From the NCBI GenBank assembly GCA_001777915.1, contig MFFN01000004.1:1-64000 (forward strand): a stretch of DNA of 64,000 nt. The letters are read 5' to 3'. Positions 16,464 to 24,890 of the stretch are shown piece by piece. The position numbers and the translations under genes were made by a program. The notes below the pieces were generated by a model. That model saw nothing but the letters and a program-made list of their open reading frames with translations, was not told the DNA's origin and ran no database searches. How positions within the stretch are numbered: position 1 is the first letter of the stretch; each line of letters begins with the position of its first letter. The stretch comes from Candidatus Edwardsbacteria bacterium RifOxyA12_full_54_48 (GTDB taxonomy: Bacteria > Edwardsbacteria > AC1 > EtOH8).

Positions 16464-17543
16464 TCACTTCAATACCTCTTTGTACACTTCCATCACCTGA
16501 GCCGCGTGCCTTTGGGGGGAAAACAGTTTTATAGCCCGCTCCCTGCCGGCCCGGCCCATGGCCTTTGCCTTTTCGGGTTCGTTAAGGAGATATTGTACCT
16601 TTTCGGTAAAACCGTCAACGTCATCCGGGTCAACCAGGAAGCCGGTAACATTATCCTCCACCACTTCGGGCAAACCGCCCACCCGGGAGGCAACTACCGG
16701 CAGTCCGTACATCATGGCCTCGGCGGCCACTCTGCCGAACGGTTCTTTTTTAGAGGGAACTATGACCACCGAAGCCTTTTGATAGTATTTTTCAGGTTCT
16801 TTGACATGACCGGCAAATTCGATGATCGGCAACACCCCCAACTCTTCAGCCTTCTTCTTTATTTCATGCAAATAACCTTTTGCATGATATGGTTCATCCC
16901 CCAAAATCATAAGCCTTGGTTTTAATGGATGATTTTTGAGCTTTGAGGCTATCTGTATGAATGCGTCAACCCCTTTGTGGGGGCATATCTGCCCGACAAA
17001 CAGAACCAAGCGTCTGTCTGTGTCCTGACCCAAAGCATCCACAGCAGGGATTTCTATGGGATTATGAATGACATGGCGTTTTTCCTGATCCATGCAGTTT
17101 ATTAGGTCCGCCCCTGTAAACGATGAATTAGCAATTACCGCCAAGGCCTTGGTTACCAAGTCACGTTTGGCACCTGAACACGAAAGATCGTTCCGCAGAT
17201 GGACAACTGTTGGAATGCCAAACAACCAGGCCACGGGTATTGCTATCTGTGCCACGGTTGCTGAATTGCAATGGATAATGTCGGGCTTAACTTTTCGAAC
17301 TATCACCCACAGTCGAAGCACTGAATTTAAATAAATAAATACCGTGCGTTTGAAGAGGTTGCAAATTGGACATACAACGGTTTCAATGCCTTCTGCCTTT
17401 AAAAGATTTATAAACACGCCGGTCTCGGGGCAGACCACCGTAACGCGGACATTACGCTGTCGCAATTCACGCATCAATAGCAACAGGCTTTTTTCACCGC
17501 CATAAATTAGATTGCCGTGTGGTGTTATGAAAATAATATTCAT
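16464..17543 (-). CDS. Family 4 glycosyltransferase
   Basis: GT-B enzyme of 359 residues: the N-terminus IIFITPHGNLIYGGEKSLLLLMREL has the glycine-rich acceptor loop, LVLFVGQICPHKGVDAFIQIA starts the donor domain, and KEPFGRVAAEAMMYGLPVVASRVGGLPEVVEDN supplies the E-x7-E pair. It starts at the base where the downstream half of the broken FkbM gene ends. Donor and acceptor sugars are unknown. Confidence 0.9.
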   Translation of the reverse strand: MNIIFITPHGNLIYGGEKSLLLLMRELRQRNVRVTVVCPETGVFINLLKAEGIETVVCPICNLFKRTVFIYLNSVLRLWVIVRKVKPDIIHCNSATVAQIAIPVAWLFGIPTVVHLRNDLSCSGAKRDLVTKALAVIANSSFTGADLINCMDQEKRHVIHNPIEIPAVDALGQDTDRRLVLFVGQICPHKGVDAFIQIASKLKNHPLKPRLMILGDEPYHAKGYLHEIKKKAEELGVLPIIEFAGHVKEPEKYYQKASVVIVPSKKEPFGRVAAEAMMYGLPVVASRVGGLPEVVEDNVTGFLVDPDDVDGFTEKVQYLLNEPEKAKAMGRAGRERAIKLFSPQRHAAQVMEVYKEVLK

Positions 17544-18455
17544 TAAACTAAATTAAGTTGCCTCGCTTGTTTTTCATTGCATAAAAGATAATTGAAATAA
17601 TCGCTTTTTGTTATTTCGTTAGTTTTTCTAATTCCACCGTTTTCATCTATATTGTAATACAAATAGTTGAGCCCTTTAACTAAGCTTCCAATTTGGTCTC
17701 CAAGGTCATCGCTTAATACTTCAATAATAATTGCAGGGCGCATTATTTGTATACATCTACCCAATCCATGCAATACTTCTTTTTCATGCCTTTCTGTATC
17801 AATTTTTATTACATCAATATTGCTTATCCCATGTTGGGTGATAAATGTATCAAGGCATATTTTATCAATTATTTCATAAATATCTGTATCTGTGAATGAT
17901 TCTCTTTTATTATCTGTCAAGTGTGCACGATCTGACGTTTTAAATGATGAACAGTTTATGTGGCCTTTACCATTTACATTAGATGCGGCTATTTTGGTGG
18001 CACAAAACATCAAAATTGTTTAACCTGCAATTTTCGGTTAATATTTTATAATTCATACCTAGCGGCTCAAATGCGTGAACTACCACTTGGGGATTAGCAA
18101 CTTTAGCTGCCAAGCTATATATACCAATGTTGGCACCAACATCAAAAACAACATTCGCAGTCTTACATAATGACAACCATAAACCAAGTGAAATTTTTTC
18201 CCACCCCTGATCTAGTCCTTTCCAAAACATGTTGTTTTCCAATGGCAAATCGTGGCTTAATATTTTTATTTGCGTATTGGCAATATTAATTCGTAATATA
18301 CGGTTTCTTCCAAGTTGTTCACCAAGTGGGATATGTGCTGCAACAACATTCGGCTTTATACCCAAATCACGTATGAAATGCACCAACTGGTTTTTAAATG
18401 GCAGCCAGCGGTAAAAAAACCTATAAATTGCACGCAAATGGCTGTAAAACATCAT
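17543..18455 (-). pseudogene. FkbM-family methyltransferase split by a one-base frameshift
   Basis: The upstream frame (18455 to 17979, 158 residues) carries the FkbM motif VVFDVGANIGIYSLAAKVANPQVVVHAFEP and reads into NNFDVLCHQ before leaving the family pattern and stopping. The downstream frame (open from 18013 to 17543, 156 residues) continues it with KIAASNVNGKGHI, then NIDVIKIDTERHEKEVL, which matches the family's second conserved block. Joining CHQ directly to IAAS needs the removal of one A from the run of four A at about 17993-17997 (CACCAAAATAGCC on the minus strand). Joined, the protein would be about 305 residues, normal for the family. Such enzymes O-methylate sugars. It may be a true frameshift, a phase-variable tract or a consensus error. 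It sits mid-operon with normal overlaps on both sides. Confidence 0.8.
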
Positions 18456-19225
18456 AAGCTGTTTAACTTTATCCCTTCATAAGCTTTGGCCATTTTGATA
18501 AAACTAATATAAGCACATTGAACGCACATAACGAAACCGGGAAATCCATCACGCCACCCGCCCCTAATTAAATATCTCTCAATAAAAACGAACAATGGTG
18601 TTTTAACCAACATATATGGTTTTATCCCACCACGACGATTCCATTCTGCGACATCGTCTTCTAGAGAAAGATCGGTATATTGATTAATCTTTGCAAGGTG
18701 CTCTGAAACTGTACGGTAGGTGTCGTGTGATACCCATCCAGTGGTGATTACACCCGGTTCCCCCGGACAGACAACAAGTTCGTGCACCTTGTTGTCACTA
18801 AATCGGCATTCATCCTTTTTAAATAGTCTTACCAGAGGTATTGGTTTCCAAACATGATCCAGATAACGACCCCAGAAACGGGAACGTCTCGTAACTGCGT
18901 ACGCCGGACAATTGCCTACCCTGCTTTTGACGATATTATTAATTTCCTGTTTTAGTTTTTGATCTACCCGTTCATCAGCATCCAGCATTAACACCCATTC
19001 TGTTTTAACATGTTCCAAGCTATATCTACGCTGTGCGGAAAAATTGTCAAACTTTCGTATATATACTTGTGCGCCATGCTGTTTTGCAATATCAACTGTC
19101 CGGTCGGTGCTGCCTCCGTCTACAATCACAATATCATCCACCCACCTACAGTTTTCCAATAAGCCGGGCAGGTCCCGCTCTTCATTTTGCACAATGGCAA
19201 GTAATGTAATTTTATTATCGTTCAC
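18452..19225 (-). CDS. Family 2 glycosyltransferase (WaaE/KdtX-like)
   Basis: Single-domain GT-A enzyme of 257 residues. It has LLAIVQNEERDLPGLLENCRWVDDIVIVDGGSTDRTVDIA at the N-terminus and WVLMLDADERVDQKL, the DADER signature of the WaaE/KdtX group that adds hexoses to the inner lipopolysaccharide core. RRSRFWGRYLDHVWKPIPLVRLFKK also fits that group. There are no membrane segments apart from a hydrophobic C-terminus. It overlaps both the FkbM gene and the upstream methyltransferase gene by four bases. The link to core synthesis is by family resemblance only. Confidence 0.9.
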   Translation of the reverse strand: MNDNKITLLAIVQNEERDLPGLLENCRWVDDIVIVDGGSTDRTVDIAKQHGAQVYIRKFDNFSAQRRYSLEHVKTEWVLMLDADERVDQKLKQEINNIVKSRVGNCPAYAVTRRSRFWGRYLDHVWKPIPLVRLFKKDECRFSDNKVHELVVCPGEPGVITTGWVSHDTYRTVSEHLAKINQYTDLSLEDDVAEWNRRGGIKPYMLVKTPLFVFIERYLIRGGWRDGFPGFVMCVQCAYISFIKMAKAYEGIKLNSL

Positions 19226-19893
19226 TTGACCGTCCCTATCAAGCCGATATAATTACCCTTTAAATTCTTTCCTTTTCTTATCTTTCTCATAATGGGCAGC
19301 GCCATTTCCTTTAGAAATGGGTGGTTGATCCAGTAATTGTCAGTGACTTTTAGGATATTCATGTATTTACTGCACATTTTAGTTAATGTATCTATGCTGA
19401 AAGAATGCAAATGTCCTGCCGGTTCAAATTTGTGAAAACATTGCGGGCAAACCGTATGAACTATTTTCCCTTCGTTGGGTACGGTTATTAATACATACTT
19501 TTTTGATAACCGAACCATTTCCTTTATGCATTGTTCCACATCCTCAATATGCTCCAATACTTCAACTGCCGAAACGATATCAAATGATTTGCTTGAAATT
19601 GAATTTGACAATATATTGCTTTGGACAAAATTGCTTCCGGCAAATCTCTTTTTGCCAAAGCCAATCCGGCTTATGGCGCTATCGGCCCCCACTACAAACT
19701 CTATGCCCCATTTTTTGTAAAGGCTGCATAAATAGCCCTCACCACAACCCAGATCCAATGCACTGTCAATATTTTTAGCCCAGCCTATTAAGTACCGGAC
19801 CATCGCAACTCTTGCCAACTCACCCTGGTCTTCCTCCGGCAGAAAGCGATATAATTCCGATAGGGCTTCATAAAACTTAAGCTGTTTATCCAT
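19222..19893 (-). CDS. SAM-dependent methyltransferase
   Basis: Class I methyltransferase of 223 residues with motif I ALDLGCGEGYLCSLYKKWG, an acidic motif II FDIVSAVEVLEHIEDVEQCIKEMVRLSKKYVLITVPNEG, and a conserved CPQCFHKFEPAGHLHSF segment that is frequent in glycan-cluster methyltransferases and may bind metal. It overlaps the flippase gene by eight bases. It probably methylates a sugar or a lipid-linked intermediate. Confidence 0.85.
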   Translation of the reverse strand: MDKQLKFYEALSELYRFLPEEDQGELARVAMVRYLIGWAKNIDSALDLGCGEGYLCSLYKKWGIEFVVGADSAISRIGFGKKRFAGSNFVQSNILSNSISSKSFDIVSAVEVLEHIEDVEQCIKEMVRLSKKYVLITVPNEGKIVHTVCPQCFHKFEPAGHLHSFSIDTLTKMCSKYMNILKVTDNYWINHPFLKEMALPIMRKIRKGKNLKGNYIGLIGTVK

Positions 19894-21346
19894 TGTATTT
19901 AACCCAGATATTTTTTAACGCCACAACTTCTTTAATTTCATTTTTCATGATCAGCAACGCAAAACCAGTATATAATAATAGATAAATTATAATTTTAAAA
20001 CTTAGCCATGGAATGGTTGCAGTTGCTGAGCCCGGTATATATTTGAATACGATCCACGCGATGATGCAAAACAAACCAGCTTTTATTATCGGCTTTATAA
20101 ATATTAACGTACTGATTTTTAAAAGTTTGGCGGCATTTATAATGGATATGCTGCCGCCGACTATAACTGTCAGTAAAACAGCAATACTGGTGCCTGTTAT
20201 ACCCAACCATTTTGTGCCGGGGTATATCAACAGAACCAGCAATATCAAGTAGGATAATGGCACCAGGCTTATTAAATGATTTTTTCCTAAAGCCGGAAAC
20301 ACATTTGCAGCCGAAGAACTTATCAGTCTTAGCCCGGAAAAAACCAGCAGTATCTGAAATGGCAGGATCATCGGTAGCCATTTTGGGCCAACTATCAAAA
20401 GCACCAGATACTTTGCAAATATTATGACAAACATGAATAACGGGGGAATAATAATACCCAATAGTGTAAATATTTTTTTTACCGCTTTTGCTAATTTATC
20501 CCTGGCTTCGGCCAGGTCGTTATACATGGGTCCGGTGATTTTAGCAATTACGTTTCCTAAAAAGCTGCTGGGCATCATGGCGTAATTGTAACCGCGTGAA
20601 TAATATCCCAACTGCTGTGGGCCCAACAATACTGCTACCGTAAAATTATCAAGGTTATTGTATAAATAAACTATAATCGATGAAAGGGTAAAGTGCCCGC
20701 CCATGTGAAGCACCTTGCTGTAATTTAAGCCCTTGAGTGTTATTTCCGGCTTCCAATATTCTTTTACATTTATATAATAACCTGCTGTTAAAACAACCGC
20801 CGCAAATTGCTGGGCAACTATCAGGCTCCATATACCCCACCCATAGAAGGCCAGGACAGTGGCAATAACTGAATAAGTAGTGGTTGAAATAGCCTCGGCA
20901 ATGACTTTTTGACGAAACAATAACCGCCTTTGTAGATGGTTGTCAAAGGTGGACACTACGGAATTGATCAATGGATTTAAAGATAACAACCTTATGGCGT
21001 TCAGATACTGCTGGTCAATATTCATTTTTTGTGCAATTACATTTGCACCTGCAAAAAGGACCGCTGAAAATAATATTCCTACTGCCAGGTTGACTATGAA
21101 AGACATATTGGATGTTGCCGTCAACTCATCATCTTTGGAAAAAATAATACAACGTCCTATGCCAAAATCACGGAATATTTCAAATAATCCATTGATTGCC
21201 GCCATTGATGCCACCACCCCAAACATAAGGGGGTCTAGTTTTCTCATCAAAAATATGCTGGCTATAAAACCAACAAAAGAGATATACGCGTTTCCGCCAA
21301 TAAGCCAAGTGCTGGAATTAAGTATTTTTTGGTTGTTAAAAGACAT
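19886..21346 (-). CDS. Wzx-type oligosaccharide flippase
   Basis: A 486-residue MOP-superfamily membrane protein with about fourteen hydrophobic helices. The N-terminal SSTWLIGGNAYISFVGFIASIFLMRKLDPLMFGVVASM and FRDFGIGRCIIFSKDDELT are characteristic of lipopolysaccharide-type flippases of the WzxC/RfbX group. It should carry undecaprenyl-linked repeat units from the cytoplasmic to the periplasmic face, ahead of the ligase/polymerase encoded at 11787-13142. The gene lies six bases downstream of a methyltransferase gene. Together with the ligase it marks the locus as a Wzx/Wzy-type pathway. Confidence 0.9.
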   Translation of the reverse strand: MSFNNQKILNSSTWLIGGNAYISFVGFIASIFLMRKLDPLMFGVVASMAAINGLFEIFRDFGIGRCIIFSKDDELTATSNMSFIVNLAVGILFSAVLFAGANVIAQKMNIDQQYLNAIRLLSLNPLINSVVSTFDNHLQRRLLFRQKVIAEAISTTTYSVIATVLAFYGWGIWSLIVAQQFAAVVLTAGYYINVKEYWKPEITLKGLNYSKVLHMGGHFTLSSIIVYLYNNLDNFTVAVLLGPQQLGYYSRGYNYAMMPSSFLGNVIAKITGPMYNDLAEARDKLAKAVKKIFTLLGIIIPPLFMFVIIFAKYLVLLIVGPKWLPMILPFQILLVFSGLRLISSSAANVFPALGKNHLISLVPLSYLILLVLLIYPGTKWLGITGTSIAVLLTVIVGGSISIINAAKLLKISTLIFIKPIIKAGLFCIIAWIVFKYIPGSATATIPWLSFKIIIYLLLYTGFALLIMKNEIKEVVALKNIWVKYNG

Positions 21347-21352
21347 TTGTCT

Positions 21353-22213
21353 TTATTTTTCTCCGGTTAACATTATTGCATACCCAAATAAATTATCAAA
21401 ACGGCTTGCTTTTAATTCCAGTATAGGCGTGATTAATGTCTCACGGCACTCATTAAAATTTATTTGTTTAACATCCTGGTGCGTTTTCAAATGTTCCCGT
21501 TTTCTAAGTTTTCTTATATATCTTGTCAGCCTGGGGAAATATTGATTTGCGGCACCTCTAACCAACGAACCAAATTTAAACCTTTCTTTTGCCTCTTTAT
21601 AGTTTAAACCGACCGCGTACACATTCGCAAAACCAACACTTTGTGCTAAGCCGACCAGTTCTTTTTTGCTAAAAGGGAATTCTTTTTCCAAACTGCCGCC
21701 GGAAAAGGCTGAGATATTCATCAATACGTTATATCGCAAACATGCCGCGTTGGGCACGATAAAAAAAACAACGCCCTTGGTTTTAAGGACTTTGTAATGT
21801 GACTCAATTATCCGCTTTCTATTGACACCCGTAAAGTGCTCACCGGTTCCTAACGATAACGCAATATCATAATTATTCCAAAGTGCTTCAGGCAAGGCCA
21901 ATGCATCAGCGTATACGAATTTTCCTTTACACCCTATATATGAAAATAAGTTTCCGGCTAGTTCAAGCGCTTTTTTATTGTTATCTACCAACGTAACATT
22001 TACACCCATCAACGCTAATAACGCACTTACCTTACCCATACCGGAACCAATTTCAATAGATCTGAGATTATTGAAGTTGCCATGTTTCCTTCGAATGGCA
22101 TTTTCAATATAACACCATTGCTGCGACCTTTTTATACGCAGTAATGATGCGGCAAATGTTTCATAATTTGCATCATATACATAATCCCAATTATATTGTT
22201 CTTCACTTTTCAT
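21353..22213 (-). CDS. SAM-dependent methyltransferase, first gene of the polysaccharide operon
   Basis: Class I methyltransferase of 286 residues: SIEIGSGMGKVSALLALMGVNVTLVDNNKKALE supplies motif I and the acidic residue that binds the ribose, and YDIALSLGTGEHFTGVNRKRIIESHYKVLKTKGVVFFIVPN is the following block. The C-terminal 90 residues are rich in basic and aromatic residues. Upstream, at about 22223-22240 on the minus strand, a TATAAT hexamer is present but no good -35 partner is seen. The gene is AT-rich like the rest of the operon. Confidence 0.85.
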   Translation of the reverse strand: MKSEEQYNWDYVYDANYETFAASLLRIKRSQQWCYIENAIRRKHGNFNNLRSIEIGSGMGKVSALLALMGVNVTLVDNNKKALELAGNLFSYIGCKGKFVYADALALPEALWNNYDIALSLGTGEHFTGVNRKRIIESHYKVLKTKGVVFFIVPNAACLRYNVLMNISAFSGGSLEKEFPFSKKELVGLAQSVGFANVYAVGLNYKEAKERFKFGSLVRGAANQYFPRLTRYIRKLRKREHLKTHQDVKQINFNECRETLITPILELKASRFDNLFGYAIMLTGEK

Positions 22214-22465
22214 TATTTATACATTTTAAAATACATTATATGCGTTGATCTTCATGCTTTTTTTAGGTTATGTTATCGGATTTTTATCTGCTTTCCATAA
22301 TCCCTTTGCTCAAATATCGCGCACCTCAAACAAACCCGCCCCCGGTTACTCAATACCGTCTACTGGCTACCGGATACTGACACATTCCTGCTGTTGCTTT
22401 TAATAACCCCTTGTCTTTTTTAACTTTACCATTGTTCTCTTGTTCAAATAGCCCCCTATCACCCT

Positions 22466-22591
22466 CCGATAGCTGGCTATTACTCCCCGATAGCTGGCTA
22501 TTACTCCCCAATAGCTGGCTTTTACTCTCCAATAGCTGGCTATTACTCCCCAATAGCTGGCTATTACTCCCCGATAGCTGGCTATTGCCCT
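22466..22591. repeat. Minisatellite, six tandem 21-bp units
   Basis: Unit CCGATAGCTGGCTATTACTCC is repeated six times head to tail without gaps. Units 3, 4 and 5 have CCAATAGC instead of CCGATAGC, and units 3 and 6 carry a few more changes. Each unit contains the palindrome ATAGC-TG-GCTAT. An ORF on the minus strand reads it as repeated SNSQL units but has no other coding support. Confidence 0.9.
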
Positions 22592-22756
22592 TCAATAGGA
22601 CCCGTTCTCTCTCTGATCGGGCCCGGACCATTTGCCACAAAGACACTAAGACACAAAGACAATTTAGTTGATAGTTTTTAGTTATTCAGTAAATATCTGT
22701 GTGCATCCGTATAGATCCGTGTGTATCTGTGTTCCATGGTGCCCGGTATCCCATGC

Positions 22757-22799
22757 TCACACATTCAACCTGCCAGGCAAACCGGCTTTCTCAGTGTGA
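22757..22799. repeat. 43-bp TCACAC/GTGTGA element, copy 5
   Basis: The ends are intact; the interior reads CAACCTGCCAGGCAAACCGG. The flanks are GGTATCCCATGC and ATGCTGACATC. Confidence 0.85.
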
Positions 22800-22945
22800 C
22801 ATGCTGACATCTTTTAGTTATTCAGAAAAGATCCGTATGCATCCTATATATCCGTGTGAATCCGCGTTCTATTGGTCCACCCGCCCCCGTAACCCCACAC
22901 AAAAAAAATCCGTGTGAATCCTGCCCAATCAGTTGAATCCGTGTT

Positions 22946-23128
22946 CTATTGGTCCTTCTTCCCGTACACCCCCAGCGCAATGGCCGCCAGCAAAAACACT
23001 ACGGTCATCTGTACCCAGGAGCTCGGCACCGTTCCCATGATATGCGGTACAGCGCCCAGTTTCATCAGGATCCCCGCCAGCAGGCTCAACCCCGCCAGGA
23101 TCAGCATGGATAACATGGTCTTTTTCAT
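22946..23128 (-). CDS. Small membrane protein of 60 residues
   Basis: The product has two hydrophobic segments (residues about 6-24 and 38-54) joined by a short loop, and ends in a basic YGKKDQ tail, so it should be a small inner-membrane hairpin. A strong ribosome binding site, GGGAGG, stands eight bases before the ATG, which is the main reason to accept so short a gene in this repeat-rich region. I do not recognise its family and its neighbours do not suggest a role. Confidence 0.7.
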   Translation of the reverse strand: MKKTMLSMLILAGLSLLAGILMKLGAVPHIMGTVPSSWVQMTVVFLLAAIALGVYGKKDQ

Positions 23129-23264
23129 CTGACTACCTCCCTTAAGACAGTTAACAGTTGTTCCGTTTACAGTTCAGCGTTTATGTTTTTACCTTCGGTT
23201 TCACAATTCACGATTCACACTTCACACCCTGCCGTTGCCTTGCCCCTTGCCGTGCCCCTCAAAC

Positions 23265-24443
23265 CTATTTGTCCGCTGTTTCCAGCAGCTTCAAGTCATG
23301 GGGGCCGTTGAGCACTAGTTTTTTTCTGGCCGTCGTCAGTCGGAACAGCTCCTGCTGCCTGGCTGTCATGGCGCTGTTATACTTGGCTTCTATCAAAAGG
23401 CCCTTATCGGTTACGAAATCCAGCTCGATGCCGTCCTGGTAAACATAGCGCGGCCCCAGATGCTTGATCTTAAGATAGATGTAATTTTCAAACAGGCTTC
23501 CCAGATCGCGAAATCCGGTGAACTGGCTCCTTATTCCCAGATCGGCCGCGTAGATCTTTTTGGGGGCCAGCAATCGGGCATTGGTCTTTCCCTGGCGGGG
23601 AACCAAATGGATCAGATAGCTGTCGGCAAACAGCTCCAGGTAGCGTCCGGCGGTGTCCGGCGATACCGACAGGATGTTGGCCAGCTTGTTGATGCTGAAT
23701 GCTTTGCCCGACCGTTCCATCAGCAGCAGAAAAAAATCCTTCAGCTGCTGCAGCGCCTTGATTCCGTGCAGGGCGGCAATATCCTTGTGGATGATGTCAT
23801 CGGCCAGTTCCCTTAAGTAGGCCGGCTCCCGGCGCAACACATACTCCGGAATGCCGCCGGTGGCCAAGTATTGCTCAAAGTGTTTTTCGGTAAGATGCCG
23901 GTCCGCCTTGGATATGGTGAGGTTGGAGAATTTTAAGTATTCGCCAAAGTCCAGGGGCATTACCTCCACCAACCGGTGCCGCCCCACCAAGTGTGATTTT
24001 TTGCTTTTTAAAAGCGAGGCGCTGGATGACGAGGCGAAGACCTTGGCCCTCTGGCTGTCGTAAACATTTTTAAGCTGCTGCTCGTACCCGGGCAGATAGG
24101 TCACTTCGTCCAGGAACAGATATACCTTTTCCCGGTGGCTTAAGCCGTGGATCTTGCGGTAAGCCTCTATTATTTCGGGCAGGCTGCTCTTGGCCAGCAG
24201 ATAATCATCCAGGCTTACGTAAAAAATACGCCGGGGTTCGGCCAGGCCCTTCTTTATCATCCGGTCTATCAGCAGGTGCATCAGGGTGGTCTTTCCGATA
24301 CGGCGCAAGCCGGTCAGCATCACAATATCCCGGCTGTCCAGGGATGCTTCCATCGCCTCCAAATACCCGGCCCGCTGGTGAAGGCTTTCCAGCTGCCAGC
24401 CCGGCTCCCACCAGGGATTGTAACGGTACAGGATTTGCTCCAT
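23265..24443 (-). CDS. AAA-type ATPase with C-terminal DUF4143 (second copy)
   Basis: A 392-residue relative of the gene at 3627-4814. Walker A is TGLRRIGKTT near residues 44-53, Walker B is VYLFLDEVTYLPG, and a FASSSSASLL sensor segment is followed by the family's ...GRHRLVEVMPLDFGEYL block. A winged helix (FSINKLANILSVSPDTAGRYLELF) precedes the C-terminal nuclease-fold module with IELDFVTDKGLLIEAKY. The start ATG at 24443 has an AAAAAGGAAA ribosome binding site. It differs from the first copy in its regulation: a consensus promoter is covered by matched palindromes (separate entry). The cellular role of the family is not established; some authors suspect defence or toxin-antitoxin-like functions. 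Confidence 0.85.
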   Translation of the reverse strand: MEQILYRYNPWWEPGWQLESLHQRAGYLEAMEASLDSRDIVMLTGLRRIGKTTLMHLLIDRMIKKGLAEPRRIFYVSLDDYLLAKSSLPEIIEAYRKIHGLSHREKVYLFLDEVTYLPGYEQQLKNVYDSQRAKVFASSSSASLLKSKKSHLVGRHRLVEVMPLDFGEYLKFSNLTISKADRHLTEKHFEQYLATGGIPEYVLRREPAYLRELADDIIHKDIAALHGIKALQQLKDFFLLLMERSGKAFSINKLANILSVSPDTAGRYLELFADSYLIHLVPRQGKTNARLLAPKKIYAADLGIRSQFTGFRDLGSLFENYIYLKIKHLGPRYVYQDGIELDFVTDKGLLIEAKYNSAMTARQQELFRLTTARKKLVLNGPHDLKLLETADK

Positions 24444-24463
24444 GGGGGTTTCCTTTTTAAAAC

Positions 24464-24518
24464 ATTATACGACACCATCGTATAATTTGTCAATAAGTTA
24501 TCCGATGACATCGGATAA
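24464..24518 (-). promoter_or_regulatory. Promoter of the second DUF4143 ATPase with two matched operators
   Basis: On the minus strand, TTGACA (24488-24493) and TATAAT (24464-24469) are 18 bases apart. A 21-bp inverted repeat with arms TTATACGA and TCGTATAA (24465-24485) covers the spacer and the -10 box. A second 21-bp repeat with arms TTATCCGAT and ATCGGATAA (24498-24518) lies just upstream of the -35 box. The two fit one consensus, and their centres are 33 bp apart, about three helical turns. Confidence 0.85.
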
Positions 24519-24577
24519 CTATTTCCAGGGTCAGCGGCCGGCCTTCTCAGTGTGACAGGCTTTGAACTGCATCCCGG

Positions 24578-24751
24578 TCCCCGCCTTCAGCAATTTTGCC
24601 CGGGCAGAAACGGGCGTATAAAATTCATTGCGGAGCTTGGCTCCCCGCCCCGGTCAAGGAATTTAGTCCGGGGTTATCATTCCTGCCGGAAATTGCTGGG
24701 CGGTTAAGGCTCTTTTGTTACTTTTCTGGCCTACAGAAAAGTAAAGCAAGG
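24578..24751. repeat. Long palindromic element (about 170 bp), copy A
   Basis: It opens CCCCGCCTTCAGCAATTTTG and later contains its approximate complement AAATTGCTGGGCGG, then a hairpin TTACTTTTCT-N7-AGAAAAGTAA. The shared interior includes ATTCATTGCGGAGCTTGGCT and CCCCGGTCAAGGAATTTA. Four copies lie within 5.3 kb. The short ORF across it is kept among copies only because they are recent. Confidence 0.85.
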
Positions 24752-24803
24752 TCGCTTGGTTCCCGGTATGGTGTTTGTTGCCCGGCACCGCAGGTGACTA
24801 TAT

Positions 24804-24846
24804 TCACACATTCAACCCGCCAGGCAAGCCGGCCTTCTCAGTGTGA
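24804..24846. repeat. 43-bp TCACAC/GTGTGA element, copy 6
   Basis: The ends are intact, with interior ATTCAACCCGCCAGGCAAGC. Preceded by AGGTGACTAT as at 29926. Confidence 0.85.
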
Positions 24847-24890
24847 CAGGCTTTAAACTGTAAACTCGTACTGGCTTTAAACTTTAAACT

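Larger units (their letters stand above)
22214..22945. repeat. Repeat mosaic upstream of the polysaccharide operon
   Basis: No gene is supported. It contains TACTCAATACCGTC-TACTGGCTACCGGATACTG iterations (about 22345-22380), a six-unit 21-bp minisatellite (22466-22591), ACACTAAGACACAAAGACA (about 22640-22662), ATCCGTATAGATCCGTGTG tracts (about 22705-22740 and 22825-22945) and a 43-bp element at 22757-22799. The region immediately before the operon start (22214-22300) is AT-rich and is where a promoter should lie. Confidence 0.75.
24519..24890. repeat. Repeat mosaic between galE and the second DUF4143 ATPase
   Basis: No gene is supported. A truncated right half of a 43-bp element (about 24535-24559), a long element of about 170 bp (24578-24751), an intact 43-bp element (24804-24846), and a CTTTAAACTGTAAAC/TTTAAACTTTAAAC tract that runs to the galE stop codon. 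Confidence 0.75.

Noticed and set aside
22466-22591. CRISPR array
   Set aside because: The units abut with no spacers, and no cas genes are present. The 43-bp elements are also too scattered to be an array.
22350-22646. Protein with repeated SNSQL units over the 21-bp minisatellite
   Set aside because: The repeat unit length (21) is a multiple of three, so any frame stays open. There is no start signal or other coding evidence.
24596-24856. Small protein encoded by the long palindromic elements (similar frames at 25981 and 29573)
   Set aside because: The frames are similar only because the DNA copies are; the ends and lengths vary, and there is no ribosome binding site.
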